64,000 bases of DNA, taken from Methylibium sp. NZG. Its GTDB lineage: Bacteria > Pseudomonadota > Gammaproteobacteria > Burkholderiales > Burkholderiaceae_C. Shown piece by piece: positions 17,410 through 28,913 of the stretch; within the stretch, counting starts at the first letter, position 1, and every line of letters begins with the position of its first letter. A program made the position numbers and the translations under genes. A model generated the notes under the pieces. That model ran no database searches and had not been told where the DNA came from. It was given only the letters and a program-made list of their open reading frames with translations. The stretch is from NCBI GenBank assembly GCA_001263235.1, contig LGRD01000012.1, positions 1-64,000 on the forward strand, given 5' to 3'.

Positions 17410-18669
17410 ATGTGCGACCGTGAGAACAAGCTGATCGAAGTCGCTGTCCGGCACGCCACTGCCGGGTCCGGCACCCAAGCCGCAACCCTTCCGCCCGCCC
17501 CGTCCGGCTCACGCCGGCGCAGGCTGTGGGAGCTTGGCAGCCACGCCCACTGCCCGGTGATCGGCGTGTGCCTGCCGATCCATGCGCTGCGCCGGCTGGT
17601 GACCAAGGCGGCGGGCGCGCAGGCAAGCGCCGACGACTACGAACTGCACTGCGGCGCCATCACCGACTGCAAGCGCCGCGGCCCGATTGCCGAAGCCGTG
17701 CAGCGCGAGCTCGACCGACGCTGCGCGCTCGCACTGCGCCAGACCGCGCTGGCCAAGACCACCGAAGCACTGCGCACCTGGTGGTGCGAGGCCTCCCAGG
17801 GCAAAGACCTGGCCGGCGCGCTCTGGGCCACGCTGACCCACGCGCGCTGCACGACAGCGCTCGAACACGAGGTGCTGGGCGAGGTACACATGTTGCAGCA
17901 CCAGGTCGGCATGGGCCGGCGCGTGGACCTGGAGCGCTTCGAGGCACTCGTCGACCAGAACTCCGTGCTCGAGCACGAACTGCGCAACGCCGTGCAGCGC
18001 TGTACGCGCCAGGCCGACGAGCACGCGCGACGCTGCGACGAACAACAAGGCCAGCTGATGGAGGTGCGCGCGCAGTTGATCGCACGCGACACCGCATGTG
18101 CCCAGTTGCGAGAGGAGTTGCAGGCCCTTCACGCCACCGTGCCCGGGCTCAAGAAGCGCACCGAACTGACCAGCCAAGCCGAGTGGCAGGCCACCCGCAT
18201 CCAGGACCTGGAGCGCGCGCTGAACCAGATGCAGCAGGACGCCGAGCGTCACAAGCGCCGCGCTGACGAACAGGCCGCCGAACTGCTGCGACGCGACGCC
18301 GAGGCGGCGTTGGCAGAAAGGGAAATCGCCGCTGCGAGCGCCATCGACACGCCGGGCCGCCTGGACGACTGCGCCGTGCTCTGCGTCGGCGGCCGCCCGG
18401 CGAGCGTGCCGCTGTACCGCCACATCGTCGAGCGCACCGGTGGGCGCTTCTTGCACCACGACGGCGGCGAAGAAGAAAGTTCCGGCAAGCTGGAGGCCAC
18501 CCTCGCTGCCGCCGACATGGTGATCTGCCAAACCGGCTGCATCAGCCACAACGCCTACTGGCGCGTGAAGGACCACTGCAAACGCACCGGCAAACGCTGC
18601 GTGTTCGTCGAAAGCCCGAGCACCGCAGGGCTCAAGCGCGCGCTGGTTGAACTGCAGCCGGCGCATTGA
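17410..18669 (+). CDS. DUF2325 domain-containing protein with coiled-coil centre
   Basis: 419-aa protein of unknown function. The N-terminal third contains several Cys (CPVIGVCLP, ELHCGAITDCKRRG). The centre (about residues 170-300) is a charged heptad-rich region that should form a coiled coil. The C-terminal 100 residues are the DUF2325 domain: VLCVGGRPASVPLYRHIVE, FLHHDGG, QTGCISHNAYWRVKDHCKR and FVESPSTAGLKRAL. The ATG at 17410 has AGGAAG 6 bases upstream; an in-frame ATG at 17371 is an alternative. It follows hemP on the same strand, so it may be part of the iron/haem regulon, but no activity is established. Confidence 0.8.
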   Translation: MCDRENKLIEVAVRHATAGSGTQAATLPPAPSGSRRRRLWELGSHAHCPVIGVCLPIHALRRLVTKAAGAQASADDYELHCGAITDCKRRGPIAEAVQRELDRRCALALRQTALAKTTEALRTWWCEASQGKDLAGALWATLTHARCTTALEHEVLGEVHMLQHQVGMGRRVDLERFEALVDQNSVLEHELRNAVQRCTRQADEHARRCDEQQGQLMEVRAQLIARDTACAQLREELQALHATVPGLKKRTELTSQAEWQATRIQDLERALNQMQQDAERHKRRADEQAAELLRRDAEAALAEREIAAASAIDTPGRLDDCAVLCVGGRPASVPLYRHIVERTGGRFLHHDGGEEESSGKLEATLAAADMVICQTGCISHNAYWRVKDHCKRTGKRCVFVESPSTAGLKRALVELQPAH

Positions 18670-18690
18670 TCCGGGCCGCGCGCACGACGC

Positions 18691-19788
18691 TCACGGCAGC
18701 AACACCGCCCGCCCGCGGATGCGCCCGGCGCGCAGGTCGTCGAGCGCGGCTTGCGCGTCGGCGAGCGGGCGGGTCTCGATGTGCGTGGGCGTGACGACGC
18801 CGCTGCGCGCCAGCGCCATCAACTGGTCCATCTCGGTCAGCGAGCCGACGTAGGAGCCCACCACGTTGACGCCGCGCAGCGGCAAGGTGGGCAGCGCGAC
18901 GGACAGCGAGCCGCCGAACAGCCCGACGACGATCAGCTTGCCGCCCTTGCGCAGCGTGGACAAGCCGAACTCGGCCGTGGCCGGCATGCCGACGAAGTCG
19001 ATCACAGCGGCAAAACCGCCGTCGGTCTGCTTCAGCAGGCGGCGGCGCAGCTCCTTGTCTTGCGGGTCGACGGCGTCGCTCGCGCCGGCCGCCAGCGCGG
19101 CGTCGCGCTTGCTGGGGTCGATGTCGGCCACCACCGGGCCGACGCAGAACAACGCTCGCGCGATTGCGATCGCGGCTTGCCCCACGCCGCCGGCGCCGAT
19201 GATCAACAGCGGCTCATGCTGCGTGATCGGCGCAGCCTTGCCGAGCGCGCTGAACGCGGTGAGGCCCGAGCACGCCAGCGTGGCGGCAAAGTTCTGCGGC
19301 AGGCTGCCGTGGTCGAACAGGTAGCGCGGGTGCGGCACCATCACATGCGTGCTGAAGCCGCCCTGGCGCGTGACACCCAGTGCGCGGGGCCGGTCGCAAA
19401 ATTGCTCGACACCGCGCCGGCAGGCCGGGCAGGCGTCGCAGCCGATCCACGGGTAGGCCACGCGCCGTTGGCCGGGCAACGCACCGTCGGCCTGCGGCCC
19501 GGCGGCCAGCACCTCTCCGGCAATCTCGTGGCCCAGCGCCAGCGGCAGCGGCATGCCCTTGGCGAGGTCGAGCTTGAGGCCACCGCCCAGGTCGAAGAAG
19601 CCATCAGCCAAATGCAGGTCGCTGTGGCACACGCCGCAGGCCTGCACGCGCAGCAGCACCTCGGTGCCGGTGGGTTGCGGCAGCGGGTCGGCAGCGGCCT
19701 GGAGCCTCGCGCCGATGCGATGCAGGCGAAAGCTGTGTTGCAGCGGCGTGCCGTGGTCGGCAAGGCGGCCTGGGGCGGTGGTGTTCAT
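18691..19788 (-). CDS. Zinc-dependent alcohol dehydrogenase
   Basis: 365-aa medium-chain dehydrogenase/reductase. The catalytic zinc site is visible as CGVCHSD and GHEIAGEV, and the structural zinc site as four Cys in GCDACPACRRGVEQFCDRP. The NAD-binding loop is IIGAGGVGQAAIAIARAL, with an acidic residue in VVADIDPSKR that suggests NAD preference. Substrate unknown. The ATG at 19788 is preferred, though its GGAGG is 12 bases away; an ATG at 19821 is possible. It is convergent with the DUF2325 gene. Confidence 0.85.
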   Translation of the reverse strand: MNTTAPGRLADHGTPLQHSFRLHRIGARLQAAADPLPQPTGTEVLLRVQACGVCHSDLHLADGFFDLGGGLKLDLAKGMPLPLALGHEIAGEVLAAGPQADGALPGQRRVAYPWIGCDACPACRRGVEQFCDRPRALGVTRQGGFSTHVMVPHPRYLFDHGSLPQNFAATLACSGLTAFSALGKAAPITQHEPLLIIGAGGVGQAAIAIARALFCVGPVVADIDPSKRDAALAAGASDAVDPQDKELRRRLLKQTDGGFAAVIDFVGMPATAEFGLSTLRKGGKLIVVGLFGGSLSVALPTLPLRGVNVVGSYVGSLTEMDQLMALARSGVVTPTHIETRPLADAQAALDDLRAGRIRGRAVLLP

Positions 19789-19870
19789 GGCGGGAATGTG
19801 CCTCCAAGCCAGCGCGCGCACAACCGGCGCTTCCCGGAGCTGCTGCTGCCGCCGCGCCTTGCTGCTGCCG

Positions 19871-19912
19871 CCCTGTCTCTCACACCCTGTCTCTCACACC
19901 CGGTCTCTGACG
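19871..19912. repeat. 14-bp tandem repeat, three copies
   Basis: CCCTGTCTCTCACA occurs exactly at 19871-19884 and 19885-19898, and a diverged copy (CCCGGTCTCTGACG) follows at 19899-19912. It lies in the 171-bp gap between the FAD oxidoreductase stop and the alcohol dehydrogenase start. Confidence 0.85.
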
Positions 19913-19959
19913 CCACGCATCTCCTGCCCTGCATGGGCCGAGCTGTCTTGCTGCCCGGT

Positions 19960-21081
19960 TCAACCAAGCATCGCCACCACCTCGTCGGCCAGCGCCAGCG
20001 ACGAGGTGACGCCGGGCGACTCGATGCCGAACAACTGCACCAGGCCGGGCAGGCCGTGTTCCGCTGGGCCGTCGAGCACGAAGTCGCGCGCAGGCTCGCC
20101 AGGGCCGTAGAGCTTGGGGCGGATGCCGGCGTAGTCGGGCAGCAGCGCGCCGTCGGGCAGGCCCGGCCAGTAGCGGCGCACTTCGGCATAGAAGGCGTCA
20201 CCGCGGCGCGGGTCCACGCGGTAGTCCAAGGTGTCCACCCACTCGACGTCGGGCCCGAACTTGGCCTGGCCCTGCAAGTCCAGCGTCAGGTGCACGCCCA
20301 GGCCGCCCTGCACCGGCACCGGATAAATCAGGTGCGTGAACGGCGCGCGCCCCTGCAGCTTCAAGTAGTTGCCCTTGCCCCAGTGCGCGCGCGGGATGCG
20401 CGCCGCTGGGTAGCCGGCGATGCGCGCGGCCACCGCCTGCGCCTGCAGCCCGGCCGAGTTGACGAGCCAGCGCGTGCGCAGCTCGAACGGCTCGCTGGCG
20501 GCGTCACCACCGCCGTCACCAGCCACCTTCAGATGCCAATCGTCGCCGACCCGCTCTGCTGCCTCGAACGGCGAGCGACACACCAGCGTCGCGCCGTGCG
20601 CCTCGGCGTCGCCCAGCAGGGTCAGCATCAGGCCATGCACGTCGATCACGCCCGACTCGGGCGACAACAGCGCCGAGGTGCAGCGCAGCGCCGGCTCCCT
20701 GGCCATCGCCTGCGCTGCTGTCAGCATCTGCAGGCCCTCGACGCCCAGCGCCTGCGCCTTGCCCAGCAGGCCGAGCAGCAGCGCGTCTTCTTCGGCGCCA
20801 TGGGCAACGAGCAGCTTGCCGAGCTTGCAGTGCGCGATGCCACGCTGCGCGGCGTAGTCGTACAGCATGCGCCGGCCAGCGATGCACGCGGTGGCCTTGC
20901 GCCAGCCCAACGCACCGTGCAGTCCGGCGTGGATGACCTCGCTGTTGCGCGAACTCACGCCTTGCCCGAACGCGGCCTCCGACTCCAGCACGAGCGTCTG
21001 CAACCCGCGCATCGCGATGGCGCGTGCAAGTGCCAGGCCGACGACACCGGCGCCGACGATCACGCAATCCACGCGGTCCAT
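19960..21081 (-). CDS. FAD-dependent oxidoreductase (DAO / L-2-hydroxyglutarate dehydrogenase-like)
   Basis: 373-aa flavoprotein. The N-terminal dinucleotide-binding motif is VIVGAGVVGLALARAIA followed by an acidic VLESE. SSRNSEVIHAGLHGA and HWGKGNYLKLQGRAPFTHLIYPVP are typical of the LhgO/L2HGDH-like branch of the DAO family. These enzymes oxidise 2-hydroxy acids and pass electrons to the quinone pool. Substrate assignment is inference from the family. It lies between an acyl-CoA dehydrogenase and an alcohol dehydrogenase on the same strand, with a 68-base gap after the former. Confidence 0.83.
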   Translation of the reverse strand: MDRVDCVIVGAGVVGLALARAIAMRGLQTLVLESEAAFGQGVSSRNSEVIHAGLHGALGWRKATACIAGRRMLYDYAAQRGIAHCKLGKLLVAHGAEEDALLLGLLGKAQALGVEGLQMLTAAQAMAREPALRCTSALLSPESGVIDVHGLMLTLLGDAEAHGATLVCRSPFEAAERVGDDWHLKVAGDGGGDAASEPFELRTRWLVNSAGLQAQAVAARIAGYPAARIPRAHWGKGNYLKLQGRAPFTHLIYPVPVQGGLGVHLTLDLQGQAKFGPDVEWVDTLDYRVDPRRGDAFYAEVRRYWPGLPDGALLPDYAGIRPKLYGPGEPARDFVLDGPAEHGLPGLVQLFGIESPGVTSSLALADEVVAMLG

Positions 21082-21149
21082 CAGCGCCCCGCGGACTCCA
21101 TCAACGGCTCAGTCAGACACAGCATGCAACCGCTACCCACCACGGCGTC

Positions 21150-22379
21150 TCAGCGCTTCAGCGTCGCCCGTTTGCCCAGCTCGATCTTGGCGATCGCGTT
21201 GCGGTGCACCTCGTCCGGCCCATCGACGATGCGCACGGTGCGCTGGTGCGCATAGGCCTCGGCGAGCCAGAAGTCCTGGCTCACACCCGCCGCGCCATGC
21301 GCCTGGATCGTCCAGTCCACCACCTTGCACGACACGTTGGGCGCAACCACCTTGATCATCGCAATCTCGGCCCGCGCGGCCTTGTTGCCCACCGTGTCCA
21401 TCTTGTGCGCGGCGTTGAGTGTCAGCAGCCGCGCCTGGTCGATCATGCAGCGCGACTCGGCAATGCGCTCGTGCCAGACCGACTGCTCCGACAGCGCCTT
21501 GCCGAAGGCCACGCGCTCTTGCAGCCGGTCCACCATCATCTCGAGCGCGCGCTCGGCCGCACCGATGGAGCGCATGCAGTGGTGAATGCGCCCCGGCCCG
21601 AGCCGGCCCTGCGCGATCTCGAAGCCGCGGCCTTCGCCGAGCAGGATGTTCTCGACCGGCACGCGCACGTTGTCGAGCACCACCTCCATGTGGCCGTGCG
21701 GCGCGTCGTCGTAGCCGAACACGGTGAGCGGGCGCTCCACCGTAACGCCCTTGGCGTCGCGCGGCACCAGCACCATCGACTGCTGCGCGTGGCGCGGCGC
21801 GTCGGCGTCGGTCTTGCCCATCACGATGAAGATCGCGCAGCGCGGGCTGCCGGCGCCGGAGCTGAACCACTTGCGGCCGTTGATGACGTACTCGTTGCCA
21901 TCGCGGCGAATGCTGCACTGGATGTTGGTCGCGTCCGACGACGCCACCGCCGGCTCGGTCATCAGAAAGGCCGAGCGGATCTGACCGTCCAGCAGAGGCT
22001 CAAGCCAGCGCTGCTTTTGCTCAGGCGTGCCGTAGCGCTCGATCGTTTCCATGTTGCCGGTGTCGGGCGCCGAGCAGTTGAACACCTCGCTGGACCACGA
22101 CACGCGCCCCATCACCTCGCAAAGCGGCGCGTAGTCGAGGTTGGAGATGCCGCCATGCCCCTTGTACGGGTGCGGCAGGAACATGTTCCACAGGCCGGCT
22201 GCACGGGCCACGTGCTTGAGCTCATCGACCACCGGCACCGGCTGCCAGGCATTGCCGGCGCGGCGGAATGCGTCGAGCTCGCGGTGGTGGCGGGCCTCGT
22301 TGGGCGTGATGTGCTGGTCGAAGAACGCGTTCAAGCGTTGCACGAGGTCGCGGGTCTTGGTGGAGGGTTCGGCGAACAT
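21150..22379 (-). CDS. Acyl-CoA dehydrogenase family protein
   Basis: 409-aa flavoprotein with the usual three-part ACAD fold. [20 protein letters not shown] and [10 protein letters not shown] match the FAD and substrate-contact regions; the C-terminal part holds [14 protein letters not shown] and [19 protein letters not shown] and ends with [15 protein letters not shown]. It resembles the ACAD11-like branch acting on long or unusual acyl-CoAs; the actual substrate is unknown. The ATG at 22379 is supported by GGAGA 6 bases upstream. A terminator-like hairpin upstream separates it from the tmRNA gene. Confidence 0.87.
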   Translation of the reverse strand: MFAEPSTKTRDLVQRLNAFFDQHITPNEARHHRELDAFRRAGNAWQPVPVVDELKHVARAAGLWNMFLPHPYKGHGGISNLDYAPLCEVMGRVSWSSEVFNCSAPDTGNMETIERYGTPEQKQRWLEPLLDGQIRSAFLMTEPAVASSDATNIQCSIRRDGNEYVINGRKWFSSGAGSPRCAIFIVMGKTDADAPRHAQQSMVLVPRDAKGVTVERPLTVFGYDDAPHGHMEVVLDNVRVPVENILLGEGRGFEIAQGRLGPGRIHHCMRSIGAAERALEMMVDRLQERVAFGKALSEQSVWHERIAESRCMIDQARLLTLNAAHKMDTVGNKAARAEIAMIKVVAPNVSCKVVDWTIQAHGAAGVSQDFWLAEAYAHQRTVRIVDGPDEVHRNAIAKIELGKRATLKR

Positions 22380-22496
22380 CGGTGGTCTCCGGGGTGGGCG
22401 GTCGGCGCACGCAACGAATGGCCGCGCGCGTCGGGCCATTGAAGCATGCCCGTCACTTGGCTGAAGTCGCCGACGCGACGAGAGAGTGCGCATCAG

Positions 22497-22532
22497 CAAA
22501 ACGCCCCCGAGACACGGTGTCCTCGGGGGCGT
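22497..22532 (-). terminator. Rho-independent terminator of ssrA
   Basis: An 11-bp perfect stem, ACGCCCCCGAG (22501-22511) with CTCGGGGGCGT (22522-22532), is followed on the minus strand by a short T-run (TTTTGC). It lies 44 bases beyond the tmRNA 3' end and upstream of the acyl-CoA dehydrogenase gene, so it should end ssrA transcription. Confidence 0.7.
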
Positions 22533-22575
22533 CGGGCTTTTCTGGGATGCCCCGGAACCTCCCGGGACTCTGTTC

Positions 22576-22946
22576 TGGTGGAGCTGGGGGGAATCGAACC
22601 CCCGTCCGCAAGCCATCGCCAGGCAGATCTACACGCTTAGCTGTCTGATTTGTTTTTAGTGTCGGGGGTCGCGCAGCAGCACGCTACCCCTTCCACGATT
22701 CACTTGATTTAACCCTGCGGCGAGTGACCCACCGCAGGACGAGCCCATGTGTATGACTTCGCAGCCTTCGGGTTGCCCCGGAGGCCCAGCCCATCGGCCA
22801 ACTGTTGCGAAGCTCACCGGTGTTAAGCGGCGAGAGCGTACGTAGAGTCGTTCGCAGTTACTTTGTTTCCAGTGGATTTACGAGCGTACTGGTGCTCGGC
22901 GTGCCCTGTTCCAACTCCGCACCCACGTCGAAGCCAGGTCAGCCCC
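22576..22946 (-). ncRNA. ssrA: tmRNA (transfer-messenger RNA), tag ANDSTYALAA
   Basis: The minus strand begins GGGGCTGACCTGGCTTCGAC and ends with a tRNA-like T-arm (GGTTCGATTCCCCCCAGCTC) and an encoded CCA at 22576-22578. The two ends pair as an acceptor stem. The resume codon GCG is at 22853-22855, and the reading frame gives A-N-D-S-T-Y-A-L-A-A before TAA (22823-22825). Length is 371 nt, usual for a one-piece tmRNA. It rescues stalled ribosomes and marks the products for proteolysis. It lies between gph and the acyl-CoA dehydrogenase gene. Confidence 0.95.
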
Positions 22947-22956
22947 AGAGCCGCCT

Positions 22957-22983
22957 ATGTTAGGCCATTGCCAGGTGCTTCAA
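22957..22983 (-). promoter_or_regulatory. Possible sigma-70 promoter of ssrA
   Basis: On the minus strand a TTGAAG (22978-22983) and a TAACAT (22957-22962) lie upstream of the tmRNA 5' end at 22946. The -10 position is right, but the 15-base spacer is short, so this is tentative. Confidence 0.4.
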
Positions 22984-23027
22984 GAGTGCAGCTTCAAGCG
23001 TGCTGCTTCACGAACGCGGCGTCGCCG

Positions 23028-23693
23028 TCAGGCGAGCGCCAGCAACGTCAAGAGTTCGATCGGCGCGTTGGCGATGTGGTCGGCGCCCCAGGCCGTGATC
23101 GGCTCGCCTTCGCCGAGATAGCCCCAGGCTGCGGCGACGGTGAGCATGCCGGCCGCGCGGCCGGCTTTCACGTCGCGGTGGTCGTCGCCGATGTACCAGC
23201 AGCGTACGGCCGGCACGTTCAGGCGGCGCGCGGCCTCCAGCAGCGGAGCAGGGTGCGGCTTGGCGTGGGGAGTGGTGTCGCCGCTCACCAGCGTGGCCGA
23301 CGTCTTGTGCAGACCGAGCGCCTCGACCAGCGGCTCACTGAAGCGCGTCGCCTTGTTGGTGACGATTCCCCACGGCAGGCGATGCGCGGCGAGTGCGTCC
23401 AGCACCGGCAGCATGTCGGCAAAGACATGCGTGTGTCGTGTCATGCGCGCTTCGTAGCGTTGCAGGAAATCCTCGCGAAGCTTTGCGTAGGGCTCGTCGT
23501 CCGGGCCGACGCCGAAGGCGCGGGCGACCATTCCGCGGGCGCCGGCGCCCACCATCGGCCGCAGGTGGTCGAGCGGCAGGCGTTCGAGGCCGTGCGCTTC
23601 GCGCATGTCGTTGGCAGCGCCAGCCAGGTCGGGGGCGCTGTCGATGAGCGTGCCGTCCAGGTCGAACAGCAGCGCTTGCGGGCGCCCGGTCAT
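23028..23693 (-). CDS. gph: Gph: phosphoglycolate phosphatase
   Basis: 221-aa HAD-superfamily phosphatase that removes phosphate from 2-phosphoglycolate, a product of DNA repair. Motif I is [17 protein letters not shown] with the nucleophile and general acid Asp. The Lys of motif III lies in [10 protein letters not shown], and motif IV is [12 protein letters not shown]. The start overlaps the ubiG stop (ATGA), as in other Burkholderiales where ubiG-gph are coupled. A longer reading upstream to 23819 is only the ubiG region in another frame. Confidence 0.92.
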   Translation of the reverse strand: MTGRPQALLFDLDGTLIDSAPDLAGAANDMREAHGLERLPLDHLRPMVGAGARGMVARAFGVGPDDEPYAKLREDFLQRYEARMTRHTHVFADMLPVLDALAAHRLPWGIVTNKATRFSEPLVEALGLHKTSATLVSGDTTPHAKPHPAPLLEAARRLNVPAVRCWYIGDDHRDVKAGRAAGMLTVAAAWGYLGEGEPITAWGADHIANAPIELLTLLALA

Positions 23694-24394
23694 GAGGGCT
23701 TGCGGCACGCGATCATGTAGTTGACGCTGGTGTCGCCCGACAACCAATAGCGGCGCGTGAACGGGTTGTATTCCAGGCCACGGCTGTCGCACAGGTCGAT
23801 GCCGGCGTTGCGGCACCACTGCGCCAGTTCGCTGGGGCGGATGAATTTGGCGTACTCGTGCGTGCCCTTGGGCAGCAGCTTGAGCACATGCTCTGCGCCG
23901 ACGATGGCAAAGACGAAGGCCTTGGCGTTGCGATTGATGGTGGAGAAGAACAGCCAGCCGCCCGGCTTCACCAGCGCCGCGCAGGCGTGGACGATGGAGG
24001 ACGGGTCAGGCACGTGTTCGAGCATCTCCATGCAAGTGAGCACGTCGAACTGCGCGGGCATTTCTGCGGCCAGTGCCTCCGCAGCGACCTCACGGTACTC
24101 GACCGACGCGGTGCCGGCCTCGAGTGCATGCAGTTGCGCCACCTTCAGCGGCTTGGACGCCAGGTCGATGCCGAGCACGTTGGCACCGCGCCGCGCCATC
24201 GAGTCCGACAGAATGCCACCGCCGCAGCCGACGTCCAGCACCCGTTTGCCAGACAGGCGGGCGTGCGCGTCGATCCAATCCAGGCGCAAAGGGTTGATCT
24301 GATGCAGCGGGCGGAACTCGCTCTCCGGGTCCCACCAGCGGTGGGCCAAGTCGCTGAACTTGGCGAGTTCCTGTGGGTCGGCGTTGATCGTCAT
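23690..24394 (-). CDS. ubiG: UbiG: 3-demethylubiquinone/2-polyprenyl-6-hydroxyphenol O-methyltransferase
   Basis: 234-aa SAM-dependent methyltransferase that performs both O-methylations of ubiquinone biosynthesis. It opens [20 protein letters not shown], then [19 protein letters not shown], and has the SAM motif [16 protein letters not shown] and the post-motif segment [11 protein letters not shown]. The ATG at 24394 is chosen because homologues begin here. It lies downstream of ompA after a terminator and upstream of gph. Confidence 0.94.
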   Translation of the reverse strand: MTINADPQELAKFSDLAHRWWDPESEFRPLHQINPLRLDWIDAHARLSGKRVLDVGCGGGILSDSMARRGANVLGIDLASKPLKVAQLHALEAGTASVEYREVAAEALAAEMPAQFDVLTCMEMLEHVPDPSSIVHACAALVKPGGWLFFSTINRNAKAFVFAIVGAEHVLKLLPKGTHEYAKFIRPSELAQWCRNAGIDLCDSRGLEYNPFTRRYWLSGDTSVNYMIACRKPS

Positions 24395-24436
24395 GACGCG
24401 ATGGTATCCAACAAGACGCCCGAGGCGAACGCCCAA

Positions 24437-24462
24437 GAAAAAACCCCGCCGAGGCGGGGTTT
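24437..24462 (-). terminator. Rho-independent terminator of ompA
   Basis: AAACCCCGC (24441-24449) pairs with GCGGGGTTT (24454-24462) around a CGAG loop. On the minus strand the stem is followed by TTTTTTCTT, a classic intrinsic terminator. It lies between the ompA stop and the ubiG start. Confidence 0.85.
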
Positions 24463-24517
24463 CGATGCAGAGTGAGCAAAGAGCGCGCAAAGGCTCGACG
24501 CCTCTGCGCAGTCTCGA

Positions 24518-25204
24518 TCACTTCTTCGTGCGGGTGCCCACGACCTCGATCTCGACGCGGCGGTTCTTCGCCTTGCCTTCCTTGGTCTTGTTGTCCGCCA
24601 CGGGCTGCTTCTCGCCCTTGCCTTCGGTGTACACGCGGTTCTTCTCGACACCCTTGCTCGTGATGTAGGCCTTGACGGCTTCAGCACGGCGCACCGACAG
24701 CTTCTGGTTGAACGCGTCGCTGCCATCGGAGTCGGTGTGGCCGACGGCGATGATGACTTCGAGGTTGATGCCAGCCATCTTGCTGACGATGTCGTCAAGC
24801 TTGGCGCGGCCTTCAGGCTTGAGCACAGCCTTGCCGGAGTCGAAGAACGCGTCAGCGGCGAAGGTCACCTTTTCGCTCACCGGAGCCGGGGGCGGCGGGG
24901 GCGGCGGGGACGGCGGGGGCGGAGCGACCGGCGCTGCTGCCGGAGGCGGCGGCGGGGGCGGCGGGGGCGGCGGCGGGGGCGGGGGGGGCGGCGGCGGCTT
25001 CAGCGCGCCATCGCAGGCCGGGTTCGCGGTGGCCGGGGTCCAGTTGGCATCGCGCCAGCAGTGTTCGTTGGTGCCGTTCTTCCAGGGAATGCCCGTGGAG
25101 TTCACCCATTGGTCCGCGCCATTGGCCTGCGCGAACGCGCCGGACATGGACGTGGCGAGGGCGGCTGACGCAAAGAGCGAGGCCACCTTGTTCAGTTTCT
25201 TCAT
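24518..25204 (-). CDS. ompA: OmpA-family outer membrane protein with long polyproline linker
   Basis: 228 aa. A signal peptide (MKKLNKVASLFASAALATSM, cut after AFAQ) is followed by a short domain (QWVNSTGIPWKNGTNEHCWR) and then a Pro-rich linker of about 45 residues, including an unbroken run of roughly twenty Pro. The C-terminal OmpA/Pal peptidoglycan-binding domain reads FFDSGKAVLKPEGRAKLDDI, GHTDSDGSDAFNQKLSVRRA and NRRVEIEVVGT. It anchors the outer membrane to the cell wall. The ATG at 25204 has AGGAGA upstream. This form lacks the eight-stranded barrel of E. coli OmpA. The linker DNA (about 24880-25010) is a GGC/GGG-rich tract prone to length change. Confidence 0.88.
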   Translation of the reverse strand: MKKLNKVASLFASAALATSMSGAFAQANGADQWVNSTGIPWKNGTNEHCWRDANWTPATANPACDGALKPPPPPPPPPPPPPPPPPPPAAAPVAPPPPSPPPPPPPAPVSEKVTFAADAFFDSGKAVLKPEGRAKLDDIVSKMAGINLEVIIAVGHTDSDGSDAFNQKLSVRRAEAVKAYITSKGVEKNRVYTEGKGEKQPVADNKTKEGKAKNRRVEIEVVGTRTKK

Positions 25205-25473
25205 TGATTCTCCTCTCGTGGGAAGGCGCAGTAAGTCCTGCAAAACGTCCGAACCGGAATCGGAAAATTACTGGTAAACCCCCGACGAAACGGGTGCTGA
25301 CCACCGACGGCAGATTGTGCCATAGGGCTTTCCTTGGACTGGATTTTGGCCCCGGCTTGCCTGCCTCGAAGGCTCGTTGTTGCGTGGCTGCTACACCGCG
25401 CCGCAATTAGAATGTAGGCCCGCGCAACGAGTGACCCGGCGCTCCCTCTTCAGGCACCGCCTGCACCTCCCGC

Positions 25474-28133
<2,660 letters not shown>

Positions 28134-28134
<1 letters not shown>

Positions 28135-28808
28135 TGCGCGTGGTTGTCGTGCTGGCGCTGGTGAGCAGCGCCGCACTGGCGCAGGCTCCACTCGCCACGC
28201 CGCCGGCAGCCACCGCGCCCACAGCCGGCAAGAAGGAGCTGGTTCAAAAGATCCTGCTCCTTCAGCAACCGGGCCTTGAATCGGTGGCGCGCGGCCTCGT
28301 CGAGCAACCTGCGGCACAGATGATGCAGGCGGCTGCCCGAACCATCCAGACCGACGTGCCGGCCGACAAGCGTCAAGCCGTGGCCAAGGCGATCGACGAT
28401 GACGTGAAGAAGTACATCGAAGAAGCGCTGCCGCTGGTGCGCGAGCGTGCGCTCAAGGCGGCGCCATCGACGATCGGCGCAACGCTGGAGGACAAGTTCA
28501 GCGAAGGCGAGCTGAGGCAGTTGCTTGCATGGCTCGACTCGCCGGTGAACAAAAAGTACCAGGGCCTTGGCGGCGACATGCAGAAGGCCCTCGTGCAGAA
28601 AGTCGTCGCCGACTCCCGGCCGCTGATCGAGCCGAAGATTCAGGCGCTGGAGCAGAAAGTGCGGGCATCGCTGGGTGTTCCTGCGGCTCGCCTCGGCGCA
28701 CCGACCGCCGCACCGTCGAAGGCACCAGCAGCCGCACCTGCCCAGGCGCCCCTTGCGCCGCCGCGGGCCGCCAGCGCACCGAACTCCACCAAGGGCCCCA
28801 CGCCGTAA
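28134..28808 (+). CDS. DUF2059 domain-containing secreted protein
   Basis: 224 aa, beginning with a short signal peptide (MRVVVVLALVSSAALAQA). The middle (about residues 35-175) is the helical DUF2059-type domain: KKELVQKILLLQQPGLESVA, then LEDKFSEGELRQLLAWLDSP and the characteristic YQGLGGDMQKALVQKVV. The tail is Ala/Pro-rich and low in complexity. Function is unknown; it is probably periplasmic. The start overlaps the gyrA stop in a TGATG junction, so it is translationally coupled to gyrA. In many Burkholderiales serC lies at this place instead. Confidence 0.8.
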
Positions 28809-28913
28809 GCGTGCAGCGGCGGTGTCGGCGCAAGCACCGCCAGCACAAACCGCCCAATCCGTCGCCGCCAAGCAAGACCGGCGCACGAGGCATGCGAGAA
28901 TTTCAGCCCAACC

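Noticed and set aside
25401-25413. TAGAAT as the -10 box of gyrA
   Set aside because: No -35 element lies at a suitable distance, so it is not reported as a promoter.
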